Shown piece after piece: positions 7,803 to 16,375 of a stretch of DNA of 64,000 nucleotides. A program made the position numbers and the translations under genes. This DNA comes from Methanolinea sp. (GTDB lineage: Archaea > Halobacteriota > Methanomicrobia > Methanomicrobiales > Methanospirillaceae), in NCBI GenBank assembly GCA_024518585.1, contig JANIHI010000002.1, forward strand, positions 62,001 through 126,000. Direction: 5' to 3'. Under the pieces are notes generated by a model. The model saw nothing but the letters and a program-made list of their open reading frames with translations. It made no database searches and had not been told where the DNA came from. Numbering within the stretch: position 1 is the first letter of the stretch; each line of letters starts with the position of its first letter.

Positions 7803-8902
7803 GTCTCCTCCAGGAAGCAGGAGAAGAGACGCGCAAGCGAGACAAGGTCCTGGCAGTTGTGCTCGACCACCGGGACGAGGGGACCGGGGTTCGCATGGGT
7901 GACGTACGCTTCGTAGAACTCCGGCACCATCAGGGAGGGCACGTCAAGACCCCTCGTGATCCCAAAGAGCCCCCGCTCGAGGGTGCAGAGCCGGCAGTCG
8001 GAAAACGTTGCCGAGTACCGCTGCCTCGCGGGGTGGAGGAGGTCGTAGTGGACGGCAGGGGCGGAAAACTCCTCGCCGTACAGGGCACACCTCTCCCGGA
8101 GGTAAGGCACGTCAAAGGACCGGCCGTTGTAGGTGACAAGGACCCTCCCGGCAGAGAACCGCTCGATGGTCGCGAGGAGTGCGGGCAACTCCTCTGCCAT
8201 CTCCCGCACGAGGAACTGCTCGGTGACCAATTTTTGGTCTTTGAGAGAGGCCAGGCCGACGAGGATAATGGGTCGCTGGAAGATGCCGAGAGTCTCGAGG
8301 TCCAGGAAGAGAAAGTCCTCCTCTGCAAAGAGCCGGGCGGAGGAGGTGTACCGGGGGTGGGAAGGGGGGTACCAGCGGGAGACGAGGGCGAGGACGTCGG
8401 CAGGCGACCCCTCGGTCAGGACGTGCAGGCACTCCCGGGCACGTGCGCCGAACCGCCGGTGGGAGAGGAGGTCCGCAATCGTCCGGTACCCCCTCCTTTT
8501 CAGGTGCCTTGCCGTCTGCCTCCCGATACCGTAGACGAGAGTCAAGTCCGAGAGGAGCTGTCCCCGCACGTCCGGATGGTCTCCGACCGGAAGGCGGAGC
8601 GGGTGATCCCGCCGGATACAGTAGACCTCTCCCTCCGGTGTACTGATGCAGTCCCCCGGGAAGACCTCCTCGAGGGACCGGTCCTCATATAACCTGAGAA
8701 GTGCGGACTTGAGGCGGATCGTCTCGCGGTACTCGGACTCAAGGACGGGAGAGTGGGAGAGGAAGGCCCGGTGGAACCTGTCGTTTTGGATGACGGAATA
8801 GTCACGCGATCCCGAGACGCGGTCCCGCCAGAGCCTGCTGGCGGTCTCAAAGACCAGGGGCAGGGTCATTTGGTTATAAGGCACTGTGTGGGGGAAATGC
8901 AC
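7799..8902 (-). CDS. mrfB: MrfB/YprB-like DnaQ-fold exonuclease
   Basis: A 367-residue protein. A helix-hairpin-helix-like segment (VYGIGRQTARHLKRRGYRTIADLL, roughly residues 124-147) precedes an RNase H/DnaQ-fold nuclease with FLFLDLETLGI (first Asp-x-Glu), VTYNGRSFDVPYLR and the late NCQDLVSLARLF, giving a DEDD acidic set. The GTG start is chosen because GGAGAGAGGA lies just upstream; an in-frame ATG 33 bases downstream (MTLPLVFE) is possible. With mrfA it forms a two-gene operon. Confidence 0.85.
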   Translation of the reverse strand: MHFPHTVPYNQMTLPLVFETASRLWRDRVSGSRDYSVIQNDRFHRAFLSHSPVLESEYRETIRLKSALLRLYEDRSLEEVFPGDCISTPEGEVYCIRRDHPLRLPVGDHPDVRGQLLSDLTLVYGIGRQTARHLKRRGYRTIADLLSHRRFGARARECLHVLTEGSPADVLALVSRWYPPSHPRYTSSARLFAEEDFLFLDLETLGIFQRPIILVGLASLKDQKLVTEQFLVREMAEELPALLATIERFSAGRVLVTYNGRSFDVPYLRERCALYGEEFSAPAVHYDLLHPARQRYSATFSDCRLCTLERGLFGITRGLDVPSLMVPEFYEAYVTHANPGPLVPVVEHNCQDLVSLARLFSCFLEET

Positions 8903-9226
8903 TTATCCTCTCTCCGTGCACCGTGAAAGTGTGCGGACAGGAAAAAACAGGGCGGGAACCGATTCCCCTCCCGGGGCCTTGGACGAATTCCGGCCGGGGA
9001 GAGGGCATGGTCAGGGTGTGCAGAAGGAATATTCCGGCGGGAAGGGCCCCCGGTGGGGGGATGCCGGAATGCCCGCGTGGAGAAGAAAAAAGGGAAGGGA
9101 CATTATCCACCGGGTAAAAACCTCAGGAAGGTATCTGACCGGGAAGGGAGCCCCCCCTCATCCGGGACACCGGGACGCAGGGGGAGGAGCGGAGTTGGAC
9201 ATGGCATTCCCGGGGGAGATTTCCGG
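8903..9226. other. Intergenic region between divergent mrfB and HAD gene
   Basis: These 324 bases carry the mrfB and HAD promoters. Only short GC-rich open frames without database-like character are visible on either strand, and no convincing RNA gene was recognised. The stretch GGAATATTCC near 9030 is a perfect 10-base palindrome but has no known assignment. Confidence 0.5.
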
Positions 9227-10015
9227 ATGGTAAAGTTCCGCGGTTTTCTCATCGACCTCGACGGCGTCGTGTACACAGGGACCACCCCGCTTCCCGGGGC
9301 GGCCGCGACCATCGCCTGGTTACAGGAGTGCGGGTATCCTTTCCGGTACATCTCGAACAGCACGCGGAGGTCAGTCCGGAGCCTTGTCAGGATGCTCGGA
9401 GAATGGGGAATTTCTGCCACACCCGGCATGGTCCTTACCCCCGCAGTCGCTGCGGCTGACCTGATCCGGAAGCGGAGCGGTTCACGGGTCTTCCTCCTCA
9501 CGACAGAGGATGTCCGGGAGGACTTCTCAAACGCGGGTCTCGTGCCATCCCGGACGGGGTGCGACGCCGTCGTGATCGGGGACTGCGGGGACAGCTTCAC
9601 GTATTCCTCCCTCAATGGGGCATTCCGGCTCATCCACGAGGGCGTCCCCTTCATTGCCCTGGAAAAGGACCGGTACTTCCGCGACACTGACGGCCTCTCC
9701 CTCTCTGCCGGCCCCTTTGTTGTTGCACTCGAGTATGCAACCGGCCGAAAAGCCGAGCTCGTCGGGAAACCGAGCCCTGAGTTTTTCCGGGCAGGCCTCC
9801 GGTCCCTGGGACTGGCGCCCGGAGAGGCCGCCATGATCGGGGACGATGTCGTCTCTGATATCGGGGGGGCAATGGGGATCGGTATGGGGGGTCTCCTCGT
9901 CCGGACCGGGAAGTTCTCGCCGGAGAGCCTGGCCCAGGCCAGGAAGCCACCAACGGCAGTCATCGCCTCGATCGCATCCCTCCGGGAGTACCTGGAGGGG
10001 ACAGGTCCGGAGTGA
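9227..10015 (+). CDS. HAD-IIA family sugar-phosphatase-like hydrolase
   Basis: A 262-residue HAD hydrolase of the NagD-like IIA subgroup. Motif I is DLDGVVYTG (nucleophile Asp and acid Asp), the IIA cap follows, and motifs III/IV are GKPSPEFF and MIGDDVVSDIGGA. Substrates of this group range from nucleotides to sugar phosphates; none can be assigned here. The ATG with upstream GGGGGAGA begins the conserved KFRGFLIDLDGVV strand; longer open frames upstream are GC-rich noise. The lipoprotein gene starts six bases after its stop. Confidence 0.88.
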   Translation: MVKFRGFLIDLDGVVYTGTTPLPGAAATIAWLQECGYPFRYISNSTRRSVRSLVRMLGEWGISATPGMVLTPAVAAADLIRKRSGSRVFLLTTEDVREDFSNAGLVPSRTGCDAVVIGDCGDSFTYSSLNGAFRLIHEGVPFIALEKDRYFRDTDGLSLSAGPFVVALEYATGRKAELVGKPSPEFFRAGLRSLGLAPGEAAMIGDDVVSDIGGAMGIGMGGLLVRTGKFSPESLAQARKPPTAVIASIASLREYLEGTGPE

Positions 10016-10021
10016 TGAGAG

Positions 10022-11131
10022 GTGCGTTCCTGCAACATCCTCCCCCTGGTCGTGGCAGTCGCTCTCGGGATACTTGCCGCCGGGTGCACCGACGTTCTTC
10101 CCTGGGCGCACCCGCCCGCCGTCTACCCCGCCATCGTCCCGGTCCCGGGGGAGACAGTCCCCTCCCCCCCTCCCTTCACGTTCCGGTTCGAGGATTTTTC
10201 CGTGACCGTCGAGGTCCCGGTGGACGCGGCCGTGTATACCGGTGCACGCAGGGCCGACAAGGGTGCACGGATCTTTGACCAGCGCATCCCGGAGTCTGAA
10301 TGGAGGGCAGGGATCTACCGGGCCCTCATGGCGGACCCGCACCAGGACGGGTTCTTTGACAACCTCCTTGCCGTCCTCCGCGCTGTCAGGGAATCGCGGG
10401 GACTCGACAGCGACGAGTACATCGAGCTCCTCTCGGTCTTTGTCCAGTCCATCCCCTACGAGGACCAGCAGTCATCCGACCCCCGGTTCCCGATCGAGGT
10501 CTGGGTCGATGGCGCGGGCGACTGCGACGACAAGAGCCTCCTGCTCGGATCCCTTCTCTCCCGGGAAAACTACCGGACCGCGCTCCTCTTCTTTGAAAAG
10601 GAGGGCCACATGGCGGTCGGGGTGGGGTGCAGCGGCCCGGGATACGCGGGGACGGGGTACGCCTACGTCGAGACGACGAACGTGACATTCGTCGGTGTCC
10701 CGCCAGGGGAACTTGCCGGCGGGGTCCGCCTCACCTCGGTGCCCCTTGTCATCCCGGTCGGGGAGGGGACGCTCAATTATACCCGGTGTAGAGAAACGGC
10801 GGCACTGGCTGCTGCCATGGGGGAGATGGAGCGCGAGATCGGCCTGGAAAAGGAGCAGGTACGGGAGCTCGAGGACGCCCTCTCGGAAGAGAAGAGGGAA
10901 CTGGACGCGATGAGGGCGTCCCTGGAAGCAACTGCGCCCCGCGTGGCTGATGCCGGGTATTATTCCCGCGTTGCCGCGTACAATGCCAGGGTCAGGGATT
11001 ATAACGCGCAGAGGTCCCGCCTCCTCGCCCTCCTCGAACGGCACAACCTCCTCGTGGACCGGTACAATACCCTCGCCACGCACCAGTACGACAGGAAGGG
11101 CATGGTCGCATTTCTTGCGTCACTCCGGTGA
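10022..11131 (+). CDS. Transglutaminase-like lipoprotein with C-terminal coiled coil
   Basis: A 369-residue exported protein. The N-terminus has a hydrophobic signal ending in the lipobox LAAGC. The middle carries a transglutaminase/protease-like signature: GAGDCDDKSLLLGSLL (candidate catalytic Cys), GHMAVGVG (His) and YAYVETTNV (third position). Residues about 260-350 are a Glu/Arg/Leu-rich coiled coil. GTG is the start, with GGAGTGAT spaced five bases upstream. Such proteins are common as predicted surface peptidases in Methanomicrobiales; the target is unknown. Followed by a strong hairpin. Confidence 0.78.
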   Translation: MRSCNILPLVVAVALGILAAGCTDVLPWAHPPAVYPAIVPVPGETVPSPPPFTFRFEDFSVTVEVPVDAAVYTGARRADKGARIFDQRIPESEWRAGIYRALMADPHQDGFFDNLLAVLRAVRESRGLDSDEYIELLSVFVQSIPYEDQQSSDPRFPIEVWVDGAGDCDDKSLLLGSLLSRENYRTALLFFEKEGHMAVGVGCSGPGYAGTGYAYVETTNVTFVGVPPGELAGGVRLTSVPLVIPVGEGTLNYTRCRETAALAAAMGEMEREIGLEKEQVRELEDALSEEKRELDAMRASLEATAPRVADAGYYSRVAAYNARVRDYNAQRSRLLALLERHNLLVDRYNTLATHQYDRKGMVAFLASLR

Positions 11132-11132
11132 A

Positions 11133-11169
11133 GCCCCCCCAAGGGGGCTCCACCCCCTTGGGGGGGGCC
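11133..11169. terminator. GC-rich hairpin after the lipoprotein gene
   Basis: An almost perfect inverted repeat, GCCCCCCCAAGGGGG and CCCCCTTGGGGGGG around a five-base loop, begins two bases after the lipoprotein stop. It lacks a following T-run, so it may be an mRNA 3'-end stabiliser or a dispersed palindrome rather than a classical terminator. A related C/G palindrome lies near 39377. Confidence 0.5.
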
Positions 11170-11251
11170 GGTCCGGCAGGGGTCACCTTCACAACCGTTT
11201 AATCCTCTCCCCCCGAGATATACGGGGTGAGGATATGCCGGGAGGAAAGAG

Positions 11252-11983
11252 ATGCTCGAGATAGAAGACCTGCATGTGAAGATCGGGGACAGGGAAGTCC
11301 TCCATGACATCGACCTGACCATCAGGGAAGGGGAGACACACGTGCTCATGGGCCCGAACGGGTCGGGAAAGACAACGCTGCTGCGTGCCATCATGGGTTT
11401 TTCCGGCCTTGAGGTGACGAAGGGCACTATCCGGTTCAAGGGAAAGGACATCACGGGCATGCCCATCCACGAGCGGGCAAAGATGGGCATCGGGATGCTC
11501 TTCCAGCGACCCCCGACGGTCTCCGGCCTGAAACTGGGCAAGCTCCTTGCCGTCACGTCCGGGGACAGGGCCGGGATGGTCAGTGAGTATGCACGGTTCC
11601 TCCACATGGACGGGTTTATGGACCGTGCGATCAACCTCGGGTTCTCCGGCGGGGAGATCAAGAGGAGCGAAGTCCTCCAGCTCATGGTCCAGCAGCCGGA
11701 CTTCGTGATGCTGGACGAGCCGGAGAGCGGGGTCGACCTCGAGAACATCACCCTGATTGGAAACGCGATCGCCCGCCTGCTCGAAAAGGACGTCCACATC
11801 GTGAACCGCAAGAAGAGCGGTCTTGTGATCACGCACACGGGCTACATCCTCGATTACCTGGATGCGGACTTCGGCCACGTGATGTGCGATGGTGTCTTCC
11901 GGTGCCACGGGAACCCCCGGGAGATCCTCAAGGTGATCAAGACGTCGGGATACAAGGAGTGCCTGGCATGCCAGAAGATCTAG
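11252..11983 (+). CDS. sufC: Fe-S assembly ATPase SufC
   Basis: ABC ATPase that powers the SufB scaffold during iron-sulfur cluster assembly. The 243-residue protein has Walker A GPNGSGKTT at about residues 34-42, the variant signature GFSGGEIKRSEVLQ and Walker B FVMLDEPESGVD, all characteristic of SufC. GGGAGGAAAGAG precedes the ATG. It is paired only with one SufB/D-type gene, giving the minimal two-gene archaeal SUF system. Fe-S demand from Frh and other methanogenesis enzymes makes this a core gene. Confidence 0.95.
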   Translation: MLEIEDLHVKIGDREVLHDIDLTIREGETHVLMGPNGSGKTTLLRAIMGFSGLEVTKGTIRFKGKDITGMPIHERAKMGIGMLFQRPPTVSGLKLGKLLAVTSGDRAGMVSEYARFLHMDGFMDRAINLGFSGGEIKRSEVLQLMVQQPDFVMLDEPESGVDLENITLIGNAIARLLEKDVHIVNRKKSGLVITHTGYILDYLDADFGHVMCDGVFRCHGNPREILKVIKTSGYKECLACQKI

Positions 11984-13083
11984 GGAAGATGAGCGAACTC
12001 TCGCCCGAAGACAGGGAGAAGTTGACCCTGACGGGCCTTGAAGTGGAGATGAAGAACAGGGAGGGGAGTTTTTTCCAGGTCGACCAGGAGATCAGGCAGT
12101 GGACCTCCCTCAACGAGGGAATCGAGGTCCTCCCCATCCACGAGGCGCTGCGCAAGTACGACTGGCTCTCCGCGTATTCCTGGAACCTGGTCAAAGGGGA
12201 CAAGGACCAGTACACGAAGTACGTCGCTGACCAGCCCGAACCGCGGGGCTTCGTGATCATCGCCCGCAAGGGGAGCAAGACGATATACCCCCTCCAGGCA
12301 TGCCTTTTTTTGGCCCGCAGTCCCGTCCAGCACGTGCATAACATCATCATCGCCGAGGAAGGTGCCGAACTGCACATCATATCGGGCTGCGCCAGTGCCT
12401 CCTATACGAAGACCGGGTCGCACATCGGGGTGACCGAGTTCTACGTGGGCAAGGGAGCCCGCGTCACATCGACGATGATCCACAACTGGGGCGAGGAGAT
12501 CAGTGTCTTTCCCCGGAGCGCTGCCCGCGTGGAGGAGGACGGCGTGTTCATCTCCAACTACGTCTGCATGCAGCCGGTCAGGAAGGTCCAGATGGCCCCC
12601 TTCGTCGAGCTTGCCGGGAGGAACGCGGTAGCCCTGTTCAGCAGCATTGTCGTGTGCACGCCGGGCTCGAACATGGATCTCGGGTCGGTCGCCCGTCTCA
12701 CGGCAGAGGGGTCGAGCGCCGAGCTGGTCACGCGGGCCATCACGACGGGCGGGACCATCATCTCCCGCGGCATGATCGAGGGGGTATCGCGGCACACGAA
12801 GGGGCACATCGAGTGCAGGGGACTCATCCTCCGGGACGGGGTTATCCACGCCATCCCCGAGATCAAGGGCAACGTCGTGGATACCGAGCTCTCCCACGAG
12901 GCTGCCGTTGGAAAGATAGCCCGTGACGAGATCGAGTACCTGATGTCCCGCGGTCTCGATGAGGACGTCGCGACGGCAACGATCATCAGGGGGTTCCTCG
13001 ATGTGAAGATCGCCGGGCTGCCGAACGCGCTGCAGGCCCAGATCGATGCCGCCATCGACGCGGCAGAGAGGAGCGGGTTCTAG
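11968..13083 (+). CDS. sufB: Fe-S assembly scaffold SufB/SufD family protein
   Basis: Beta-helix scaffold partner of SufC. It lacks the long N-terminal region of bacterial SufB. Conserved core residues are visible: IECRGLIL (candidate cluster Cys) and TELSHEAAVGKI with the His-Glu pair seen in SufB. The start at this ATG has AAGGAG eight bases upstream and overlaps sufC by 16 bases; an ATG 21 bases downstream (MSELSPEDR) is the main alternative and has only a crowded AGGGA. Either gives about 365-371 residues. One copy presumably serves both SufB and SufD positions. Confidence 0.9.
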   Translation: MPEDLGKMSELSPEDREKLTLTGLEVEMKNREGSFFQVDQEIRQWTSLNEGIEVLPIHEALRKYDWLSAYSWNLVKGDKDQYTKYVADQPEPRGFVIIARKGSKTIYPLQACLFLARSPVQHVHNIIIAEEGAELHIISGCASASYTKTGSHIGVTEFYVGKGARVTSTMIHNWGEEISVFPRSAARVEEDGVFISNYVCMQPVRKVQMAPFVELAGRNAVALFSSIVVCTPGSNMDLGSVARLTAEGSSAELVTRAITTGGTIISRGMIEGVSRHTKGHIECRGLILRDGVIHAIPEIKGNVVDTELSHEAAVGKIARDEIEYLMSRGLDEDVATATIIRGFLDVKIAGLPNALQAQIDAAIDAAERSGF

Positions 13084-13169
13084 CGGCCCGCGGGGCAGCC
13101 GGCGTCGCCGGGACGAAACGGTGCGATCAGGAAGAAGGATGCTCGCAGGAAAGGGTGCGCAGACCGGGG

Positions 13170-13856
13170 ATGAGGTGGATGCCAGTGACCCATGACCCGT
13201 GGGAGAAGGAAAGGGAGGCGATGGTTGAGCACCAGATCGCGGCCCGCGGTATTGCGGACCGGAGGGTCCTTGACGCGATGCGGAAGGTCCCGCGCCACCT
13301 CTTCGTGCCTGCCGGGTACGAGAGTGCGGCCTACCGGGACTTTCCCCTCCCCATCGGGCACGGCCAGACCATCTCCCAGCCCTACATCGTCGCCCTGATG
13401 ACAGAGCTCCTCGCTGTCTCCCCCGGCGATCGCGTCCTCGAGGTGGGTGCGGGGAGTGGGTACCAGGCGGCCGTGCTCGCCACGCTCGGTGCCGAGGTCA
13501 TTTCGATGGAACGGATCCCCGAGGTCGCGCGGATCGCGGAGGGGAACCTCCGGAGGGCAGGGTACACGGGGGTGCGGGTGGTCGTAGGGGACGGGACCCG
13601 GGGTTATCCCTCTGCCGCACCCTACCAGGGGATAATTATCACGGCTGCCGCCCCCGCGGTCCCCGAACCCCTCGTGGACCAGCTGGCCGAGGGGGGAAGG
13701 CTGGTCGCCCCCGTCGGGGGACGGGACCTCCAGGAACTCGTCAGGCTCGAGAAGAGGGGGGGAAAGGTCACGAGGACCTCGCACGGCGGGGTCGTGTTCG
13801 TCCCCCTCCTGGGGGAGTTTGGCTGGGAGGGCCGAACGGGAAATGGCATGGCATGA
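13170..13856 (+). CDS. pcm: Protein-L-isoaspartate O-methyltransferase
   Basis: Repairs age-damaged isoaspartyl residues using S-adenosylmethionine. Conserved features are MVEHQIAARGI, the HGQTISQPYIVALM substrate segment and the SAM site VLEVGAGSGYQAAVLA. The start is uncertain between GTG 13155, ATG 13170 and ATG 13179, all upstream of the conserved region. It heads a four-gene overlapping run with the cyclase, the Cys-rich orphan and, after a short gap, glmM. Confidence 0.92.
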   Translation: MRWMPVTHDPWEKEREAMVEHQIAARGIADRRVLDAMRKVPRHLFVPAGYESAAYRDFPLPIGHGQTISQPYIVALMTELLAVSPGDRVLEVGAGSGYQAAVLATLGAEVISMERIPEVARIAEGNLRRAGYTGVRVVVGDGTRGYPSAAPYQGIIITAAAPAVPEPLVDQLAEGGRLVAPVGGRDLQELVRLEKRGGKVTRTSHGGVVFVPLLGEFGWEGRTGNGMA

Positions 13857-14469
13857 CGTGACCCGTCCGCTGGGGGAAGGGACACCCGTCTACCCCGGCG
13901 ACATCGTCCCCTCGTTCCGGCAGGAGGACAGGGGCCGGTACAGGATCTCGGAGATCCACCTCTCGACCCACAGCGGCACCCACATCGATGCACCCTCCCA
14001 CTACATCGCGGGTGGTGCAGCCGTCCACGAGATCCCGCCCCGCGTCCTCGTCGGGGAGGTCACGGTCCTCCCCGTGCCCGGGAGGAAAACGGAGATCGGG
14101 CCCTGGGATCTCGGGGGAGCAAGGGCAGAAAGGCTCCTCTTCAAGACGTGGTACTCGGGGGAAAAAACCTTCAGGGAGGACTACCCCGGGCTCTCGCTCG
14201 CGTGCGCGGAAGCCCTCGTGCAGGCCGGGACCCGGTGCGTCGGGATTGATTCCCCGTCAATTGAGCCTTATTCGGGTGATGGGGCGGTCCACCGGGCACT
14301 CCTCTCCCGGAACACTGCCGTGATCGAGTTCCTTGACCTCTCGGGTATCGCACCGGGAATATACTGGATGGTGGCGTTGCCGCTCCGCCTCGAGGGGCTG
14401 GACGGGTCGCCATGCCGGGTCCTGCTCCGGGACCCGGGGGGAGGTGTAAGAGATGGATATCGTGCATAG
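13843..14469 (+). CDS. Cyclase-family (kynurenine formamidase-like) hydrolase
   Basis: A 208-residue metal hydrolase of the cyclase family. The signature HSGTHIDAPSH supplies the metal ligands, preceded by TRPLGEGTPVYPGD and followed by GIDSPSIEPY. Some members hydrolyse N-formylkynurenine and others cyclic amides; without other tryptophan-degradation genes nearby the substrate is not assigned. The ATG at the start of MAWHDVTRPL overlaps the end of pcm by 14 bases. Confidence 0.85.
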   Translation: MAWHDVTRPLGEGTPVYPGDIVPSFRQEDRGRYRISEIHLSTHSGTHIDAPSHYIAGGAAVHEIPPRVLVGEVTVLPVPGRKTEIGPWDLGGARAERLLFKTWYSGEKTFREDYPGLSLACAEALVQAGTRCVGIDSPSIEPYSGDGAVHRALLSRNTAVIEFLDLSGIAPGIYWMVALPLRLEGLDGSPCRVLLRDPGGGVRDGYRA

Positions 14470-15055
14470 TGCCGTTGGAAAGCTGCGGGAAATGACACGC
14501 GGCTGCGGGTACGAGGACGGGAACATCGTCCTCTCGGTCAACCCTGACCGGAAAGTCTGCCAGTTCGAGAAGGGAGCCTGCATGGAAGTATCCTTTGGCG
14601 GGAGGATAGCAGAGTTCGTGACGTTTGAGCCCACGAGGGGGACGACCCGCCTGCCGTTCCTCTTTTCGGCGGCACTGGAAAAACCAGCACACAGGGCCGC
14701 TGCCTGTGCAATCATCAACGTATTGACCGGTTTTATGTGCATCTCGCGGGCACGGCGGTCCTGCAACCCCGGGTGCCACGCTGCCTGCATGGCAGACCTC
14801 CGCGCCAGGATCGGGGAGAAGGCGGTCGGGGGCCTGGAAATTCCCGGCCACGTGCTCCGGTCCTTCCCCCGGCATACAGACAGCCCCGGCGGGGGGGACG
14901 TCGTTCTCGTCGGGGGAGAGGGCCTCCTATCCCCGGAGTTTGGATCCCTGCTGGAAGAGGGGGGGCCAGAAAAGATACTCCTCGTCGGTCCGTCCACGTC
15001 AGGTATCGCGTGCCTTGAGAGCCTCCCCCACTGGTGCCCCTACGGGGAGGGTTAA
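14453..15055 (+). CDS. Cys-rich hypothetical protein
   Basis: A 200-residue protein I do not recognise. It has a cluster SCNPGCHAACMADL in the middle (three close Cys and a His), two earlier Cys in VCQFEKGAC, and the C-terminal ILLVGPSTSGIACLESLPHWC, which weakly recalls the VGPST segment of DUF364-type metal-chelation proteins. The spacing suggests a bound metal or Fe-S cluster. It overlaps the cyclase gene by 17 bases, so it is translated from the same mRNA. Codon use is like that of its neighbours. Confidence 0.6.
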   Translation: MDIVHSAVGKLREMTRGCGYEDGNIVLSVNPDRKVCQFEKGACMEVSFGGRIAEFVTFEPTRGTTRLPFLFSAALEKPAHRAAACAIINVLTGFMCISRARRSCNPGCHAACMADLRARIGEKAVGGLEIPGHVLRSFPRHTDSPGGGDVVLVGGEGLLSPEFGSLLEEGGPEKILLVGPSTSGIACLESLPHWCPYGEG

Positions 15056-15087
15056 CTCTGTTTCTCCCGGCCACAACTGGAATGACA

Positions 15088-16362
15088 ATGCGTTTTGGCT
15101 CTTCAGGCATCCGGGCAGTCTATAGCCGGGAACTCGTCGAGTGTGCGCTCGCCCTCGGCAGTGCGCTCGGGGAGAGGCCCGGGGTCGTCCTCCTCGGGCA
15201 CGACACCCGTACCAGTTCTCCTGTCATCTCCCGGGCGTTTGCATCGGGGACCCTCTCCCGGGGGGGTTGTGTCCTCCTCGCAGGGCTCGTCCCGACACCC
15301 GCCCTCGCGCATGCCGTCCCGGACGGGGCGGCGGGGTGCATGGTGACAGCCTCGCACAACCCCCCTGAATTCAACGGGATGAAGGTCTTTTCTCCCGGGG
15401 GAGCATCGTTCACGAGAACCCGGCAGCAGGAGATCGAAGTGCTGCTCGGGGAACGTCTGCAGCGGTCGGGCAGGGGAGACCCATCCCTGTTCGGGCAGGT
15501 CGAGGAGAGGGAGATCCTCTCCCCCTACATCAGGGACATTACCGGGAAGGTCTCGTGCGCGAGGAAGGTGAAAGTTGTACTGGACTGCGGGGGTGGTGCA
15601 GGGAGCGTGGCAAGCCCCCACCTCCTTGCAGGGATCGGCGCGGATGTCCGGGCCATCAACTGTTCGCCGACGGGTTTTTTTCCCCGTCCGTCAGAACCGT
15701 CGGAAGAGGCGCTCGCCTACATCGGCGCGCTCGTTCGCCGGTGGGGAGCCGACGGTGCCGTCGTCCACGACGGGGACGCCGACCGCATGGCAGCGTTTGA
15801 CAGCCGGGGACGGTACATACCGGGAGACACCCTCCTCATCCTCTTTGCGCGGTTCCTGGGGGCAAGGAAAGTCGTCACGACAACGGATGCAAGCATGGCA
15901 ATCGACGACTGGGCAGACGTCACGCGGACCCCCGTCGGGGACAGCTACGTCTCGGAAGCCCTCCTTTCCGGGGGGGACTTTGGGGGAGAGCCCTCGGGGG
16001 CATGGATCTTTCCCAGGCACTCGCTCTGCCCCGACGGGCCTTTCGCCGCCGCCCTCTTCTGCCAGATGGCGTCCGAGTGGGATATCGCGGGTGAAGTCGA
16101 TGCGATTCCCCGGTACCCCGTTTTGAGGACTTCGGTGCACTGCACGCGGTCGGCGGACGTCCTGGTGGCATTGGGTGCTGACGTGCCTACCGACGGAATC
16201 CGGGTGGAGAGAGAGGACGGTTGGTACCTCGTGCGTGCGTCCGGCACGGAGCCAAAAATACGGGTGACGGCAGAGGGCAAAACGACGGATGCCGCAAAGG
16301 CACTCCTCGACGAGGGGCTTTCGCGGGTCAAAAAATGGAAAAAAGAGATATCGCGGGAGTGA
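15088..16362 (+). CDS. glmM: Phosphoglucosamine mutase-type phosphohexomutase
   Basis: Interconverts glucosamine-6-phosphate and glucosamine-1-phosphate (inferred for this alpha-phosphohexomutase from context). The catalytic phosphoserine lies in TASHNPPEFNG, the Mg site is DGDADR and the C-terminal phosphate clamp is RASGTEPKIRV; 424 residues is the usual size. GGA sits six bases before the chosen ATG; another ATG two codons upstream is possible. First gene of the glmM-glmU-glmU2-glmS run that makes UDP-GlcNAc. Confidence 0.9.
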   Translation: MRFGSSGIRAVYSRELVECALALGSALGERPGVVLLGHDTRTSSPVISRAFASGTLSRGGCVLLAGLVPTPALAHAVPDGAAGCMVTASHNPPEFNGMKVFSPGGASFTRTRQQEIEVLLGERLQRSGRGDPSLFGQVEEREILSPYIRDITGKVSCARKVKVVLDCGGGAGSVASPHLLAGIGADVRAINCSPTGFFPRPSEPSEEALAYIGALVRRWGADGAVVHDGDADRMAAFDSRGRYIPGDTLLILFARFLGARKVVTTTDASMAIDDWADVTRTPVGDSYVSEALLSGGDFGGEPSGAWIFPRHSLCPDGPFAAALFCQMASEWDIAGEVDAIPRYPVLRTSVHCTRSADVLVALGADVPTDGIRVEREDGWYLVRASGTEPKIRVTAEGKTTDAAKALLDEGLSRVKKWKKEISRE

Positions 16363-16375
16363 GAGGGTACCTGGT

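Noticed and set aside
5571-7916. 781-codon plus-strand open frame opposite the mrfA gene
   Set aside because: It mirrors the helicase codons; composition is low-complexity and no motif is present, while the minus-strand frame has every helicase motif.
8903-9226. Small protein gene upstream of the HAD gene
   Set aside because: All open frames are Gly/Arg/Lys-rich, without Shine-Dalgarno, and overlap in a way typical of GC-rich noise.
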